Shown here piece after piece: positions 8,972 through 19,214 of a stretch of DNA of 64,000 nt. Numbering within the stretch: the first letter of the stretch is position 1; the number at the start of each line of letters is the position of its first letter. Source of the stretch: Halomonas shengliensis (GTDB lineage: Bacteria; Pseudomonadota; Gammaproteobacteria; Pseudomonadales; Halomonadaceae); assembly GCF_900104135.1 (NCBI RefSeq), contig NZ_FNIV01000007.1, positions 62,001 to 126,000 on the forward strand, written 5' to 3'. The translations under genes and the position numbers were made by a program. The notes beneath the pieces are model-generated. The model was given only the letters and a program-made list of their open reading frames with translations, was not told the DNA's origin and did not search any database.

Positions 8972-9673
8972 TCACTGGCTCTCGCTGAGCCAGCGCTGGA
9001 AGTCGTTTCTTGTTGTTGAACTGGCTTGCTGGTACCAGAACTTGAGCATCTTCCCGACCATCTGCTGGTCGGACATGCCGTCATTGGTCGCGCCCTGGGG
9101 CATGTCGGACGGCATCGCTCCCGCCACGCTGGCGGCCGCCACGGGGGAGTCGAAGGCGAAGCTCTCCCTGCCCAGGGCCGCCACGGCGGCGGGGGAAGCG
9201 GTGCGATTGAAGCGTCGGAGTTCGGCTTCATAGTCCCTATCAAACTGCAGGCCTTCCTTCTCCAACACGGCAGAGCGATAGGGGACTCGCTCACCACGGT
9301 TGTCCACCAGCCGCCAGCGGTTGCCCTCGTCGAAGGCACGCATCTCGTGGCGGCTACGAATCTCCGGGGCCATCAGGCGGAGCTGGGCTTCCTGTGCCTC
9401 GAACAGCAGGACCTGGGTGGTGCTGGTATCGAGCACGGTCTCGTTGCCGGCGTCCCGGATCTCCGTGGTGTAGGCGACGAGGATCTGGTTATTGCCATCC
9501 TCCAACCGCAAAGGGTTGGCGCTCGCCTGGCGGTCTTCTTCATCGACCTCTTGGCCATTGATGGCCAGCACCTCGATGCCTTCTTCGCGGTCCAGCAGGA
9601 CGTCTGCCATCGCGATGGATGCCGTCATCGACACCATCACGCCAAGAAATGCCGAGCAAAGAATCTTCATCAT
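8972..9673 (-). CDS. DUF2057 (YccT/CsgI-like) periplasmic protein
   Basis: The 233-residue protein has a signal peptide (MMKILCSAFLGVMVSMTASIAMA) and the DUF2057 layout: an early strand region with EGIEVLAINGQEV, then QILVAYTTEIRD and FEAQEAQLRLMAPEI. The C-terminal third is helical and ends FWYQQASSTTRNDFQRW, the tail often seen in this family. The Escherichia coli relative YccT/CsgI interferes with curli assembly; whether that applies here is unknown. Two adjacent ATG codons are available, and an AAGG site five bases before the first favours it. It probably forms an operon with the porin. Confidence 0.75.
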   Translation of the reverse strand: MMKILCSAFLGVMVSMTASIAMADVLLDREEGIEVLAINGQEVDEEDRQASANPLRLEDGNNQILVAYTTEIRDAGNETVLDTSTTQVLLFEAQEAQLRLMAPEIRSRHEMRAFDEGNRWRLVDNRGERVPYRSAVLEKEGLQFDRDYEAELRRFNRTASPAAVAALGRESFAFDSPVAAASVAGAMPSDMPQGATNDGMSDQQMVGKMLKFWYQQASSTTRNDFQRWLSESQ

Positions 9674-9761
9674 GACCGCCTTTTCACTTGTCGCTGGCGG
9701 CACAGTAATCGTGGATCACTACAGAAAAGTGACGGTTTTATAGATCGCTTTATTATTTTAT

Positions 9762-9777
9762 TTTCATGCTAATGAAA
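9762..9777. promoter_or_regulatory. Inverted repeat in the divergent promoter region
   Basis: TTTCAT and ATGAAA form a perfect 6-4-6 dyad inside the only strongly AT-rich stretch of this region (about 9705-9780). It lies between the leftward DUF2057-porin pair and the rightward phytase-like gene. It looks like an operator for a dimeric regulator; I cannot name which. Confidence 0.4.
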
Positions 9778-9879
9778 CATGCCGGTGGTAATGGATCGGC
9801 CATCATTTTTCTGTCACAGCAAGCCAATACCGTGCCTCTTCCATCCAGTTCATTCGTCTCATGTTGGGAGATCCCCCCT

Positions 9880-12060
9880 ATGCCCTGCCGAACCCTTCGC
9901 CTCTCCGGCCTGGCCCTGGCCATCGCCATGGCGTCGACCGCCGTCTCGGCGTCTGCCGCCAGCTTCAACCGCCTTCTCAGTTTCTCCACCGCCGACAACC
10001 TGCCGGCGTCGGAGCGAGAGCAGGAGACGTCGGCGGAGATCATCACCGCCACCGCCAGCGGCGAGATGCTGATCTACAGCGACAGCCCGCGCGGCGGGAT
10101 CGGCTACATCGCGCTCGAGGAGGACGGCTCGCCCCGTGCGGCAGGCTTCACCGCGCTGGAAGGCGAGCCCACGGCGGTCAGCGCCGTGGGCGAGGATGTG
10201 GTGGTGGGGGTGAACACCTCGACCAGCTTCACCGAGCCTTCAGGCTTCGTTGCCCTGGTCTCCGGCGCCAGCCAGCAGGTGCTGGGCCGGTGCGAGCTGG
10301 GCGGCCAGCCGGATTCGGTGGCGGTCTCGCCCGACCAGGCGTGGGTCGCCGTGGCGATCGAGAACGAGCGTGACGAGGACCTCAACGACGGCGAGATCCC
10401 CCAGCTACCGGCCGGTGACCTGGTGCTGGTGCCGCTGAGCGAAGGGGCGCTGGATTGCGAGGGCCTCAAGCGCGTGGACCTGACCGGCCTGGCAGAGATC
10501 GCCCCCAGCGACCCGGAGCCGGAGTTCGTCGACTTCAACGCCCAGGGCGAGGTCGTGGTGACCCTGCAGGAGAACAATCACCTGGTGATCGTGGATGCCG
10601 ACAGCGGCGAGATTCGCCACCACTTCTCTGCCGGCAGCGTCGACCTCGAGCAGATCGATACCGAGAAGGATGGCGCCCTCACCTTCACCGAGTCCCAGCA
10701 AGGTGTGCTGCGCGAGCCCGACGCCGCCCAGTGGCTGGATGACGAGCGCTTCGTGATCGCCAACGAGGGCGACTATCAGGGCGGCGCCCGCGGCTTCAGC
10801 ATCTTCCACAAGAGCGGCGAGCTGCTGTTCGAATCCGGTGCCGCCTTCGAGCATGAGGTGGCCCGCGCCGGCCACTATCCGGACAAGCGCTCCGGCAAGA
10901 AGGGGGGCGAACCCGAGGGGCTGGAGGTCGGCCACTTCGGCGAGGACACCTATATCTTCGTGCTCTCGGAGCGGGGCTCGGTGATCGGCGTCTATCGCGA
11001 TACCGGCGCCGAGCCAGAGTTCATGCAGCTGCTGCCCTCGGGCATCGCGCCGGAGTCCGCCGTGGCGATTCCACAGCGCAACCTGCTGGTCAGTGCCAAC
11101 GAGAAGGACCTGGTGGAAGACGGCGGCCCACGGGCTCATGTGATGTTCTATCAGCTTGGCGATGATGCGCCCGCCTATCCGCAACTGGTCTCGGCGAACG
11201 ATGCCCAGGGCGCGCCGATCGGCTGGGGTGCCCTCTCCGGTCTGAGCGCCGACCCCGAGCGAGCCGGCATCCTGTATGCCGTGAACGACAGCTTCTACGC
11301 CAACCAGCCGCGCCTCTTCACCATCGATGCCAGCCAGCACCCGGCGCGCATCACCGCGGCGCTTTCGATCACCCGCGACGGCCAGCCAGCCGAGGCGCTG
11401 GACCTGGAAGGCATCGCCGTCGATGGCGAGGGCGGCTTCTGGGTCGCTTCCGAAGGCGATGCCGAGAAGCAGGTGCCCCATGCCCTGCATCACGTGAACG
11501 CCGAGGGGGCCATCGCACGGACGGTGGCGCTGCCGGAGGCGCTGCTCGAGCACCAGACACGCTTCGCCGCCGAGGGCATCGCGCTGCATGAGGGGGCGCT
11601 GTGGATCGCCATGCAACGGCCCTGGCAGGACGACCCCGCCGGCCACGCCAAGCTGCTGCGCTTCGACCTCGCCAGCGGCGAGTGGCGCGCGGCGCACTAC
11701 CCGCTGGAGACCAGCGAACGCGGCTGGGTGGGCCTCTCCGAGCTCGAGATCGCCAACGGCACCCTCTACGTGGTGGAGCGCGACAACCAGATCGGCGAAC
11801 GTGCCGCCATCAAGCGTCTCTATGCGCTGGACCTGGCCAGCATCGAGACCGCTCCCCTGGGCGGCGAGCTGCCGGTGCTGGAGAAGACGCTGGTCCGCGA
11901 CCTGATGGAGGACCTAGCGGCCCTGAACGGCGTTGTCACCGACAAGGTCGAGGGCTTCGCCATCGACGCCGCGGGTGAGGGCTTCTTCGTCACCGACAAC
12001 GACGGCGTCGACGACAGCTCCGGCGAGACGCTGTGGTGGTCGATCGGCCGGATGGAATAG
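9880..12060 (+). CDS. Exported esterase-like/phytase-like beta-propeller protein
   Basis: The 726-residue protein has a signal peptide (about residues 1-28, ending SASAA) and two parts. The N-terminal part (about 30-440) reads like a propeller, with IPQRNLLVSANEKD and repeated 'VVVTLQENNHLVIVD'-type strands. The C-terminal part (about 445-726) is a phytase-like/esterase-like domain, with GWGALSGLSADPE, LYAVNDSFY, LDLEGIAVDGEGGFWVASEGD and VEGFAIDAAGEGFFVTDND. It probably acts in the periplasm or outside the cell on phosphate or ester substrates, though many relatives are uncharacterised. A GGGAG site lies nine bases upstream. The gene stands alone and ends at a strong hairpin. Confidence 0.75.
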   Translation: MPCRTLRLSGLALAIAMASTAVSASAASFNRLLSFSTADNLPASEREQETSAEIITATASGEMLIYSDSPRGGIGYIALEEDGSPRAAGFTALEGEPTAVSAVGEDVVVGVNTSTSFTEPSGFVALVSGASQQVLGRCELGGQPDSVAVSPDQAWVAVAIENERDEDLNDGEIPQLPAGDLVLVPLSEGALDCEGLKRVDLTGLAEIAPSDPEPEFVDFNAQGEVVVTLQENNHLVIVDADSGEIRHHFSAGSVDLEQIDTEKDGALTFTESQQGVLREPDAAQWLDDERFVIANEGDYQGGARGFSIFHKSGELLFESGAAFEHEVARAGHYPDKRSGKKGGEPEGLEVGHFGEDTYIFVLSERGSVIGVYRDTGAEPEFMQLLPSGIAPESAVAIPQRNLLVSANEKDLVEDGGPRAHVMFYQLGDDAPAYPQLVSANDAQGAPIGWGALSGLSADPERAGILYAVNDSFYANQPRLFTIDASQHPARITAALSITRDGQPAEALDLEGIAVDGEGGFWVASEGDAEKQVPHALHHVNAEGAIARTVALPEALLEHQTRFAAEGIALHEGALWIAMQRPWQDDPAGHAKLLRFDLASGEWRAAHYPLETSERGWVGLSELEIANGTLYVVERDNQIGERAAIKRLYALDLASIETAPLGGELPVLEKTLVRDLMEDLAALNGVVTDKVEGFAIDAAGEGFFVTDNDGVDDSSGETLWWSIGRME

Positions 12061-12085
12061 GCCTGACGGCATCGACGCCAAGGCG

Positions 12086-12128
12086 TGAAAAGCAGAAGGG
12101 GGAGGCATCTGGCCTCCCCCTTCTGCTT
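12086..12128. terminator. Bidirectional terminator between convergent genes
   Basis: A perfect 17-base stem (AAGCAGAAGGGGGAGGC and its complement) with a five-base loop separates the phytase-like gene from the cytochrome b561 gene. The T run is on the minus strand (TTTTC), so termination is best for the leftward transcript, but the stem would serve both. Confidence 0.75.
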
Positions 12129-12149
12129 GTGGTGTCCCCCTTGGCGGGG

Positions 12150-12722
12150 TCAGCGAGCCGAACCGGCTTCTCGGCGTCCCTCCGTGTCAGAAGGAGTGCC
12201 GCGCCGCGGCAGCATGCGCACCAGCACGTCCTCATCGGCCATGCGGCGATGCAGAAGGGCCATGGCGACATGGCCGACGATCAGCGCCAGCAGCGCCCAG
12301 CCCAGCAGGCCGTGGAAGATGCCGCCGACCGCGGCCATCCACTCGATCTCGCCCTCGAAGCCCGGCATCAGCGGGATGCCGAAGGGGGCGAAGGCTCGCC
12401 CGGAGCCGTACTGGCGCAGCAGGGCCACCAGCGGCACCGCCACCATCAGCAGGTAGAGCGCCAGATGGCCGACGCAGGCGGCCAGGTTGATGGCGGCCGG
12501 GCGCCGCGCCCGCTCCACCAGCGCCCACCCCAGGCGCACCGCCACCAGCAGCATCAGCAGCGCCCCCAGCGGCTTGTGGGCGCCCCACACGGCCGCCTCC
12601 AGGGCAGTATCCGGCAAGGCGAAGCGCACGATGGCGGTGAGGAACTGGAAGGCGAACAGGGCCGCCATCCCCCAGTGCAGCAGGCGACTGACGCGGCCGT
12701 AGTGAGCGGCGTTGACCGACAT
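12150..12722 (-). CDS. Cytochrome b561 family protein
   Basis: The 190-residue inner-membrane protein has four hydrophobic helices. The expected haem-binding histidines are present: RLLHWGMAALF in helix 1, WGAHKPLGALL in helix 2, and GIFHGLLGW plus IVGHVAMALLHRR in helices 3 and 4. These are the marks of bacterial di-haem cytochrome b561, which exchanges electrons between quinone and periplasmic acceptors. An AAGGAG site six bases before the ATG fixes the start. No catalytic partner gene is adjacent. Confidence 0.85.
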   Translation of the reverse strand: MSVNAAHYGRVSRLLHWGMAALFAFQFLTAIVRFALPDTALEAAVWGAHKPLGALLMLLVAVRLGWALVERARRPAAINLAACVGHLALYLLMVAVPLVALLRQYGSGRAFAPFGIPLMPGFEGEIEWMAAVGGIFHGLLGWALLALIVGHVAMALLHRRMADEDVLVRMLPRRGTPSDTEGRREAGSAR

Positions 12723-12885
12723 GAGGAACTCCTTGGCGATGACGATGAAGACGCTTCGCAGGCTAGCGACCCATCGCGCAGGAATTGTGGCACCAGTGTG
12801 GAGCGAGCGAGTCCGGGTGGCGCCATGGCGCCGCGGATCTTGGTACTCTCACAGGTCGAATCCACGGCAACGCGAGGACGCCCCC

Positions 12886-13479
12886 ATGTGGGATGAGCGC
12901 TACAGCACCGACGACTACCTCTACGGCACCGAGCCCAACGACTTCCTGCGCGAGCACGCCGCGCTGATCGGCGAGCCGCCGCGGGACGTGCTCTGCCTGG
13001 CCGACGGTGAGGGGCGCAACGGCGTCTACCTGGCCGGGCTCGGCCACCGGGTCACCTCGGTGGATGCCTCCGCGGTGGGCCTGAAGAAGGCGGCGCGGCT
13101 GGCCGAGGAGAAGGGCGTGGCGCTGACCACCCTGCACGCCGACCTCACCGAGCACGAATTCGCCGCCGAGAGCGTCGATGCCGTGGTGTCGATCTTCTGC
13201 CATGTGCCGGCGGCGGGGCGTCCCCACCTTCACCGCCAGGTGATCCAGGCACTGCGGCCGGGCGGCGTACTGATCCTCGAGGCCTACACCCCGGCGCAGG
13301 TGCCGCGCGACACCGGCGGGCCGGACACCCCCGACCGCACGCCTACCGCCGCCGAGCTCGATGCCGCCTATGCCGAGCTCGCCATCGAGCTCAGCCGCGA
13401 GTGCGAGCGCCTGGTGGTGGAGGGGCGCGGCCACACCGGGCCCGGCTGCGTGGTCCAGTTCATCGCCCGCAAGCGCTGA
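12886..13479 (+). CDS. SAM-dependent methyltransferase (TehB-like)
   Basis: The 197-residue cytosolic protein begins MWDERYSTDDYLYGTEPNDFL, the opening typical of TehB/thiol-methyltransferase-like enzymes. Class I motifs follow: VLCLADGEGRNGVYLA (motif I, AdoMet site), VTSVDASAVGL (acidic loop) and AVVSIFCHVPA. The substrate is unknown; relatives methylate tellurite, thiols or small metabolites. It is 46 bases upstream of the aldo/keto reductase on the same strand and may be co-transcribed with it. Confidence 0.75.
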   Translation: MWDERYSTDDYLYGTEPNDFLREHAALIGEPPRDVLCLADGEGRNGVYLAGLGHRVTSVDASAVGLKKAARLAEEKGVALTTLHADLTEHEFAAESVDAVVSIFCHVPAAGRPHLHRQVIQALRPGGVLILEAYTPAQVPRDTGGPDTPDRTPTAAELDAAYAELAIELSRECERLVVEGRGHTGPGCVVQFIARKR

Positions 13480-13525
13480 CGCCAGTGCCCGCTCACCAGG
13501 AGATCTCATGCCACAAGGAGACCCC

Positions 13526-14527
13526 ATGAATCCCGTGACCGACCGCCTCAAGGCCATCGCCTCCCCCGCCATCGGCCTGGGTTGCATGAACCTCTCCCAC
13601 GGCTACGGCCAGCCGGTGGAAGAGGCCGAGGCAGTGCGCGCCCTGGGCGAGGCCTTCGAGATGGGCTATCGCCACTTCGATACCGCCACCCTGTACGGCG
13701 CCACCGCCAACGAGCGGGTGGTAGGCAAGGCGCTCGCCGGCAAGCGCGACGAGATTCTGCTGGCCAGCAAGTGCGGCATGGCCATGGACCCCGAGCTCGG
13801 CCGCAAGGTGATAGACGGCCGCCCCGAGACCCTGCGCCGCCAGTGCGAGGCGAGCCTCGAACGCCTGCAGACCGACCATATCGACCTCTACTACCTGCAT
13901 CGCTGGGACAAGGGCGTGCCCATCGAGGAGAGCGTAGGGGAGCTGGCGCGGCTGGTGGCAGAGGGCAAGATCGGCGCCATCGGCCTCTCCGAGGTCTCGG
14001 CGGCCACCCTGCGCCGGGCCCGCAGCGAGCATCCCATCGCCGCGGTGCAGACGGAGTACTCGCTGTGGACCCGCAACCCGGAGATCGCGGTGCTCGAGGC
14101 GTGCCGCGAGGCGGGCACCCTGTTCGTGGCCTTCAGCCCGCTGGGGCGCGGCTTCCTCGCCGGGGCCATCCAGGTCGACACGCCCCTGGCCGAGGGCGAC
14201 GTGCGCCGCGGCATGCCGCGCTTCAGCGCCGACAACCTGGCCCGTAACCTGCCGCTGCTGGCCGAGCTGGACACCATGGCCCGCGAGTTCGAAGTCACCA
14301 GCGGGCAGCTGGCACTGGCCTGGCTGCGCGCCAAGGGGGAGGACGTCCTGCCGATTCCCGGCACCCGCAACGTGGCCCATATGCGCGAGAACCTGGCCGC
14401 CGAATCGCTCACCCTCGCGCCGGAGCTGGTGGCACGCCTGGACGAGGCGTTCGCTCCCGAGCGTATCGTCGGCGAACGCTACGCCGAGGCGCTGCAGGCG
14501 GAGGTGGATACCGAGGAGTTCGCCTGA
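13526..14527 (+). CDS. Aldo/keto reductase
   Basis: The 333-residue NADPH-dependent oxidoreductase has the TIM-barrel motifs of the AKR family: GLGCMNLSHGYG, the catalytic YRHFDTATLYG (Asp and Tyr), a Lys in LLASKCG, HIDLYYLHRWD (His) and the cofactor segment IPGTRNVAHMRENL. It most resembles the AKR13-like/YakC group, which reduces aldehydes. Two equally good starts exist: ATG at 13508 and ATG at 13526, each with its own AGGAG five bases upstream. The second is chosen because it begins directly before the domain. A perfect hairpin follows the gene. Confidence 0.85.
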   Translation: MNPVTDRLKAIASPAIGLGCMNLSHGYGQPVEEAEAVRALGEAFEMGYRHFDTATLYGATANERVVGKALAGKRDEILLASKCGMAMDPELGRKVIDGRPETLRRQCEASLERLQTDHIDLYYLHRWDKGVPIEESVGELARLVAEGKIGAIGLSEVSAATLRRARSEHPIAAVQTEYSLWTRNPEIAVLEACREAGTLFVAFSPLGRGFLAGAIQVDTPLAEGDVRRGMPRFSADNLARNLPLLAELDTMAREFEVTSGQLALAWLRAKGEDVLPIPGTRNVAHMRENLAAESLTLAPELVARLDEAFAPERIVGERYAEALQAEVDTEEFA

Positions 14528-14542
14528 GCCACCCCACACACA

Positions 14543-14573
14543 CGACAGGCCGGGCAAGGTGCCCGGCCTGTCG
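14543..14573. terminator. Hairpin between convergent genes
   Basis: CGACAGGCCGGGC pairs perfectly with GCCCGGCCTGTCG around a five-base loop, between the aldo/keto reductase and the small lipoprotein. No T run follows on either strand, so it may stop transcription only in part. Confidence 0.5.
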
Positions 14574-14592
14574 TGACGCCAGTGCCGCTGGC

Positions 14593-14763
14593 TCAGTTGT
14601 CGGTGGCCTCCTCGATCGAATCACCGGCCTCCTCGACCGCCTGGTCGATCTCCTCGCCGGCCTCCTCGGCAGGGCCCTGTTCCTCCTCGCAGGCCGCCAG
14701 GCCCAGGGTCAGCAGGCCCGCCAGCAGGGCCAGGGCGACTTTCCGTGACAGCGTGTGTTGCAT
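14593..14763 (-). CDS. Small acidic lipoprotein
   Basis: The 56-residue protein has a lipobox (LGLAAC, Cys 25) after a short hydrophobic signal, followed by about 30 residues that are roughly half Glu/Asp (EEAGEEIDQAVEEAGDSIEEA) and would form one amphipathic helix. It should be anchored in the outer or inner membrane facing the periplasm. A GGAGGAG site precedes the ATG. Function is unknown. The size and the helix-only mature part resemble entericidin-type peptides, but the sequence is distinct. Confidence 0.7.
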   Translation of the reverse strand: MQHTLSRKVALALLAGLLTLGLAACEEEQGPAEEAGEEIDQAVEEAGDSIEEATDN

Positions 14764-14900
14764 GCCATTCTCCTCCTGAGAAACGAAAGGGTCGGGTGGC
14801 GCGGGGGCCACGCCCTCAACCTAGCGCCCGCGGCGGCGGCCTGCCACCGCAGTGCGTAACGCTGCGTAAAGGCACGTGAACGGCATGAAAGCGAGACGGG

Positions 14901-14937
14901 AAAGAAAAAAAGGGCGCACCCCCGGAGAGACGCGCCC
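14901..14937 (-). terminator. Orphan terminator-like hairpin reading leftward
   Basis: GGGCGC and GCGCCC pair across a 14-base loop and are followed on the minus strand by TTTTTTTCTTT. No leftward gene lies immediately to the right, so it would end either a small leftward RNA starting at about 14955-15060 or antisense transcription from the fabY promoter region. Confidence 0.4.
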
Positions 14938-14954
14938 ATATGACCACTCGTATG
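14937..14954. promoter_or_regulatory. Near-perfect inverted repeat upstream of fabY
   Basis: CATATGA-CCAC-TCGTATG is a 7-4-7 dyad with a single mismatch, in the 370-base gap between the lipoprotein gene and fabY. It has the geometry of an operator for a dimeric repressor. The regulator is not identified. Confidence 0.35.
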
Positions 14955-14997
14955 ACTCAAACAGCCATTTCATCCTAGCCAAGGCGACGGCGATTTT

Positions 14998-15011
14998 CAA
15001 ACATTCGTTTT
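14998..15011 (+). promoter_or_regulatory. PsrA-like fatty-acid regulator box upstream of fabY
   Basis: CAAAC-ATTC-GTTTT closely fits the (G/C)AAAC-N4-GTTT(G/C) pattern described for the TetR-family regulator PsrA in pseudomonads; only the last base differs. It lies about 55 bases upstream of a TATGAT -10-like hexamer (15068-15073) that would drive fabY. The assignment is inferred from the motif and from the lipid role of fabY. Confidence 0.4.
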
Positions 15012-15132
15012 AGCGCCTTCGCGCCCGCCCCCGGGCGCCCCGCATGACGCCGCTGCGGGCCGGGTGCTATGATCCATGACCAATCAACGATCGCGAACTC
15101 GTAGACACCAACAGCACAACGAGGAATCCGGC

Positions 15133-17843
<2,711 letters not shown>

Positions 17844-17879
17844 CGCCCTCCCGCGCAGACCACACGACCACCGACACCA

Positions 17880-17916
17880 CGACGCCCCGCTCCTGAGAGC
17901 GGGGCGTCGTCTTATT
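17880..17916 (+). terminator. Terminator after the ferredoxin gene
   Basis: A 13-base perfect stem (CGACGCCCCGCTC/GAGCGGGGCGTCG) with a CTGA loop is followed by TCTTATT. It ends the fabY-coaD-ferredoxin unit. It shares the 'GACGCC...GGCGTCGTC' ends with three other hairpins in this window. Confidence 0.75.
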
Positions 17917-17958
17917 GGGGGCCTGGCGCCCGGACTGGAGTGCTGCGTCGGCGGCGGC

Positions 17959-18273
17959 TCAGAGCTCGTCGGCGCGCTTGCTGACCGTGCAGCCCAGGCA
18001 GCGGCGGAAGGCCGCCTCGGCCGGGGTCTTGATCAGGGTTTCGGCGGCGGTATCCACGCCACCGCCCAGGGCGGTGAAGGGCAACGACACCAGGAACACC
18101 GCGGTGCCGGCCACGGTGGCCACCGCCAGCAGCGGCCTTGCGATCACCGCATCGGCGATCATCGCCCCGCCGCTCGGCTGGGCCTCCATGCGCTGCTCTT
18201 GGGCCATCGCCGGGGTCGTGCCCAGCAGCGCCACCAGCGCCAGTACGAAGAAGAATACGGTCCGCTTGCCCAT
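17959..18273 (-). CDS. Small exported protein of unknown function
   Basis: The 104-residue product begins MGKRTVFFFVLALVALLGTTPAMAQ, a clear signal peptide. A second hydrophobic segment follows (ADAVIARPLLAVATVAGTAVFLVSLPF) and a short tail with two Cys (RRCLGCTVSKRADEL). The tail resembles that of proteins I associate with pseudomonads and halomonads, but I cannot name a function. A GGGAG site precedes this ATG. It stands alone, convergent with the ferredoxin gene. Confidence 0.6.
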   Translation of the reverse strand: MGKRTVFFFVLALVALLGTTPAMAQEQRMEAQPSGGAMIADAVIARPLLAVATVAGTAVFLVSLPFTALGGGVDTAAETLIKTPAEAAFRRCLGCTVSKRADEL

Positions 18274-18485
18274 CGCTTTCACTCCCTGCTCCCTGCAGTC
18301 TCTGCTGCCGTTGTCGCCCTGCCAGTACCAGCCAACCGATATGCCGGGTATGGCACTAACCATTGTTAGCTTCTAGAATGCCCGAGGTTACATCCTTTCA
18401 CAGGATCTTACATCAGGGTAGACGGCTTTCGCCGACCGCCCAACCCGCAGGCCCTGCCTGCTCCCACCATGCAAAGGAGCGCATG

Positions 18486-19106
18486 ATGAAGCGTCTGATC
18501 GCCACCGCCGCCCTGGCCACCCTGGTCGCCAGCCCCGCCTTCGCCCAGAGCTATCAGTACAACCCCAACGAGGGGCCGTATATTGGAGTCGGCCTTGGCA
18601 ACGCTGAGCTGGATTTTGATATGGCGGGCTACTATGAAAGCCTTGGCTATCCAAATGTCAGCTCGGATGATAGCGATACTGCCTACAAGCTATTCGCGGG
18701 CTACCAGTTCAACCCCAATTTCGCAATCGAAGCCGGGTACGCCAACTTCGGCGAATTTTCGGCCAGCTCTTCAGCACCTGGCTACGCAGGTCGGTCAGAA
18801 CTCAGCATCGAAGGCTTTACGGCTGGTCTGGTTGGCAAACTGCCCATTCAGAATGGCTTTAGTGTTTACGGCAAGCTGGGCATGATCGCTTGGGATGCCG
18901 AGCTGGACGAAAGTGAGAGCTCTGTTTGGGGGAGCGGGTCTCTGACTTCAAGCGATGATGGCGCTGACCCCTTCTACGGCATCGGTGCTGAATATGTAGT
19001 GAATCAGGCCGTCATGCGGCTCGAATACGAGCGTTATGACATCGAGTCTGAAGGAGTAGGTCTTGAAGTCGACCTGATCTCGGCGGCCATCGGCTACCGC
19101 TTCTAA
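18486..19106 (+). CDS. Outer-membrane beta-barrel protein (OmpA/OprF-barrel type)
   Basis: The 206-residue protein has a signal peptide (MKRLIATAALATLVASPAFAQ) and a mature part of about eight amphipathic strands, with GPYIGVGLGNAELDF, AYKLFAGYQFNPNFAIEAGYANFGEF and FSVYGKLGMIAWDAEL, ending AAIGYRF with a terminal Phe. This is the small barrel family (PF13505-like). AAGGAG is six bases before this ATG and three before another ATG one codon upstream. By eye, the signal-peptide region is GC-rich like its neighbours, whereas the mature part is much poorer in GC and uses AT-ending codons. Confidence 0.8.
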   Translation: MKRLIATAALATLVASPAFAQSYQYNPNEGPYIGVGLGNAELDFDMAGYYESLGYPNVSSDDSDTAYKLFAGYQFNPNFAIEAGYANFGEFSASSSAPGYAGRSELSIEGFTAGLVGKLPIQNGFSVYGKLGMIAWDAELDESESSVWGSGSLTSSDDGADPFYGIGAEYVVNQAVMRLEYERYDIESEGVGLEVDLISAAIGYRF

Positions 19107-19132
19107 GCGAAAACCGAGCCACCCCGCCACAG

Positions 19133-19156
19133 CCGCCCCGCCACAGCGCGGGGCGG
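19133..19156 (+). terminator. Weak hairpin after the barrel gene
   Basis: CCGCCCCGC and GCGGGGCGG (with one slip) pair around a six-base loop and are followed by TTGCGTTAT. It probably ends the barrel transcript before the MATE gene. Confidence 0.4.
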
Positions 19157-19214
19157 TTGCGTTATATGCCGCCGCCGGCCATGCTGCGCGGCTTTCCACC
19201 CTCGGGAGCCCATC

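Noticed and set aside
9811..9830. Possible Pho box (CTGTCAC) upstream of the phytase-like gene
   Set aside because: Only one half-site is present; the expected second CTGTCAT-like repeat eleven bases later is absent.
15076..15132. ATG start of FabY at 15076
   Set aside because: It lies three bases after the likely -10 hexamer, adds 19 residues not found in the Pseudomonas protein, and has no ribosome site; the TTG at 15133 does better on all counts.
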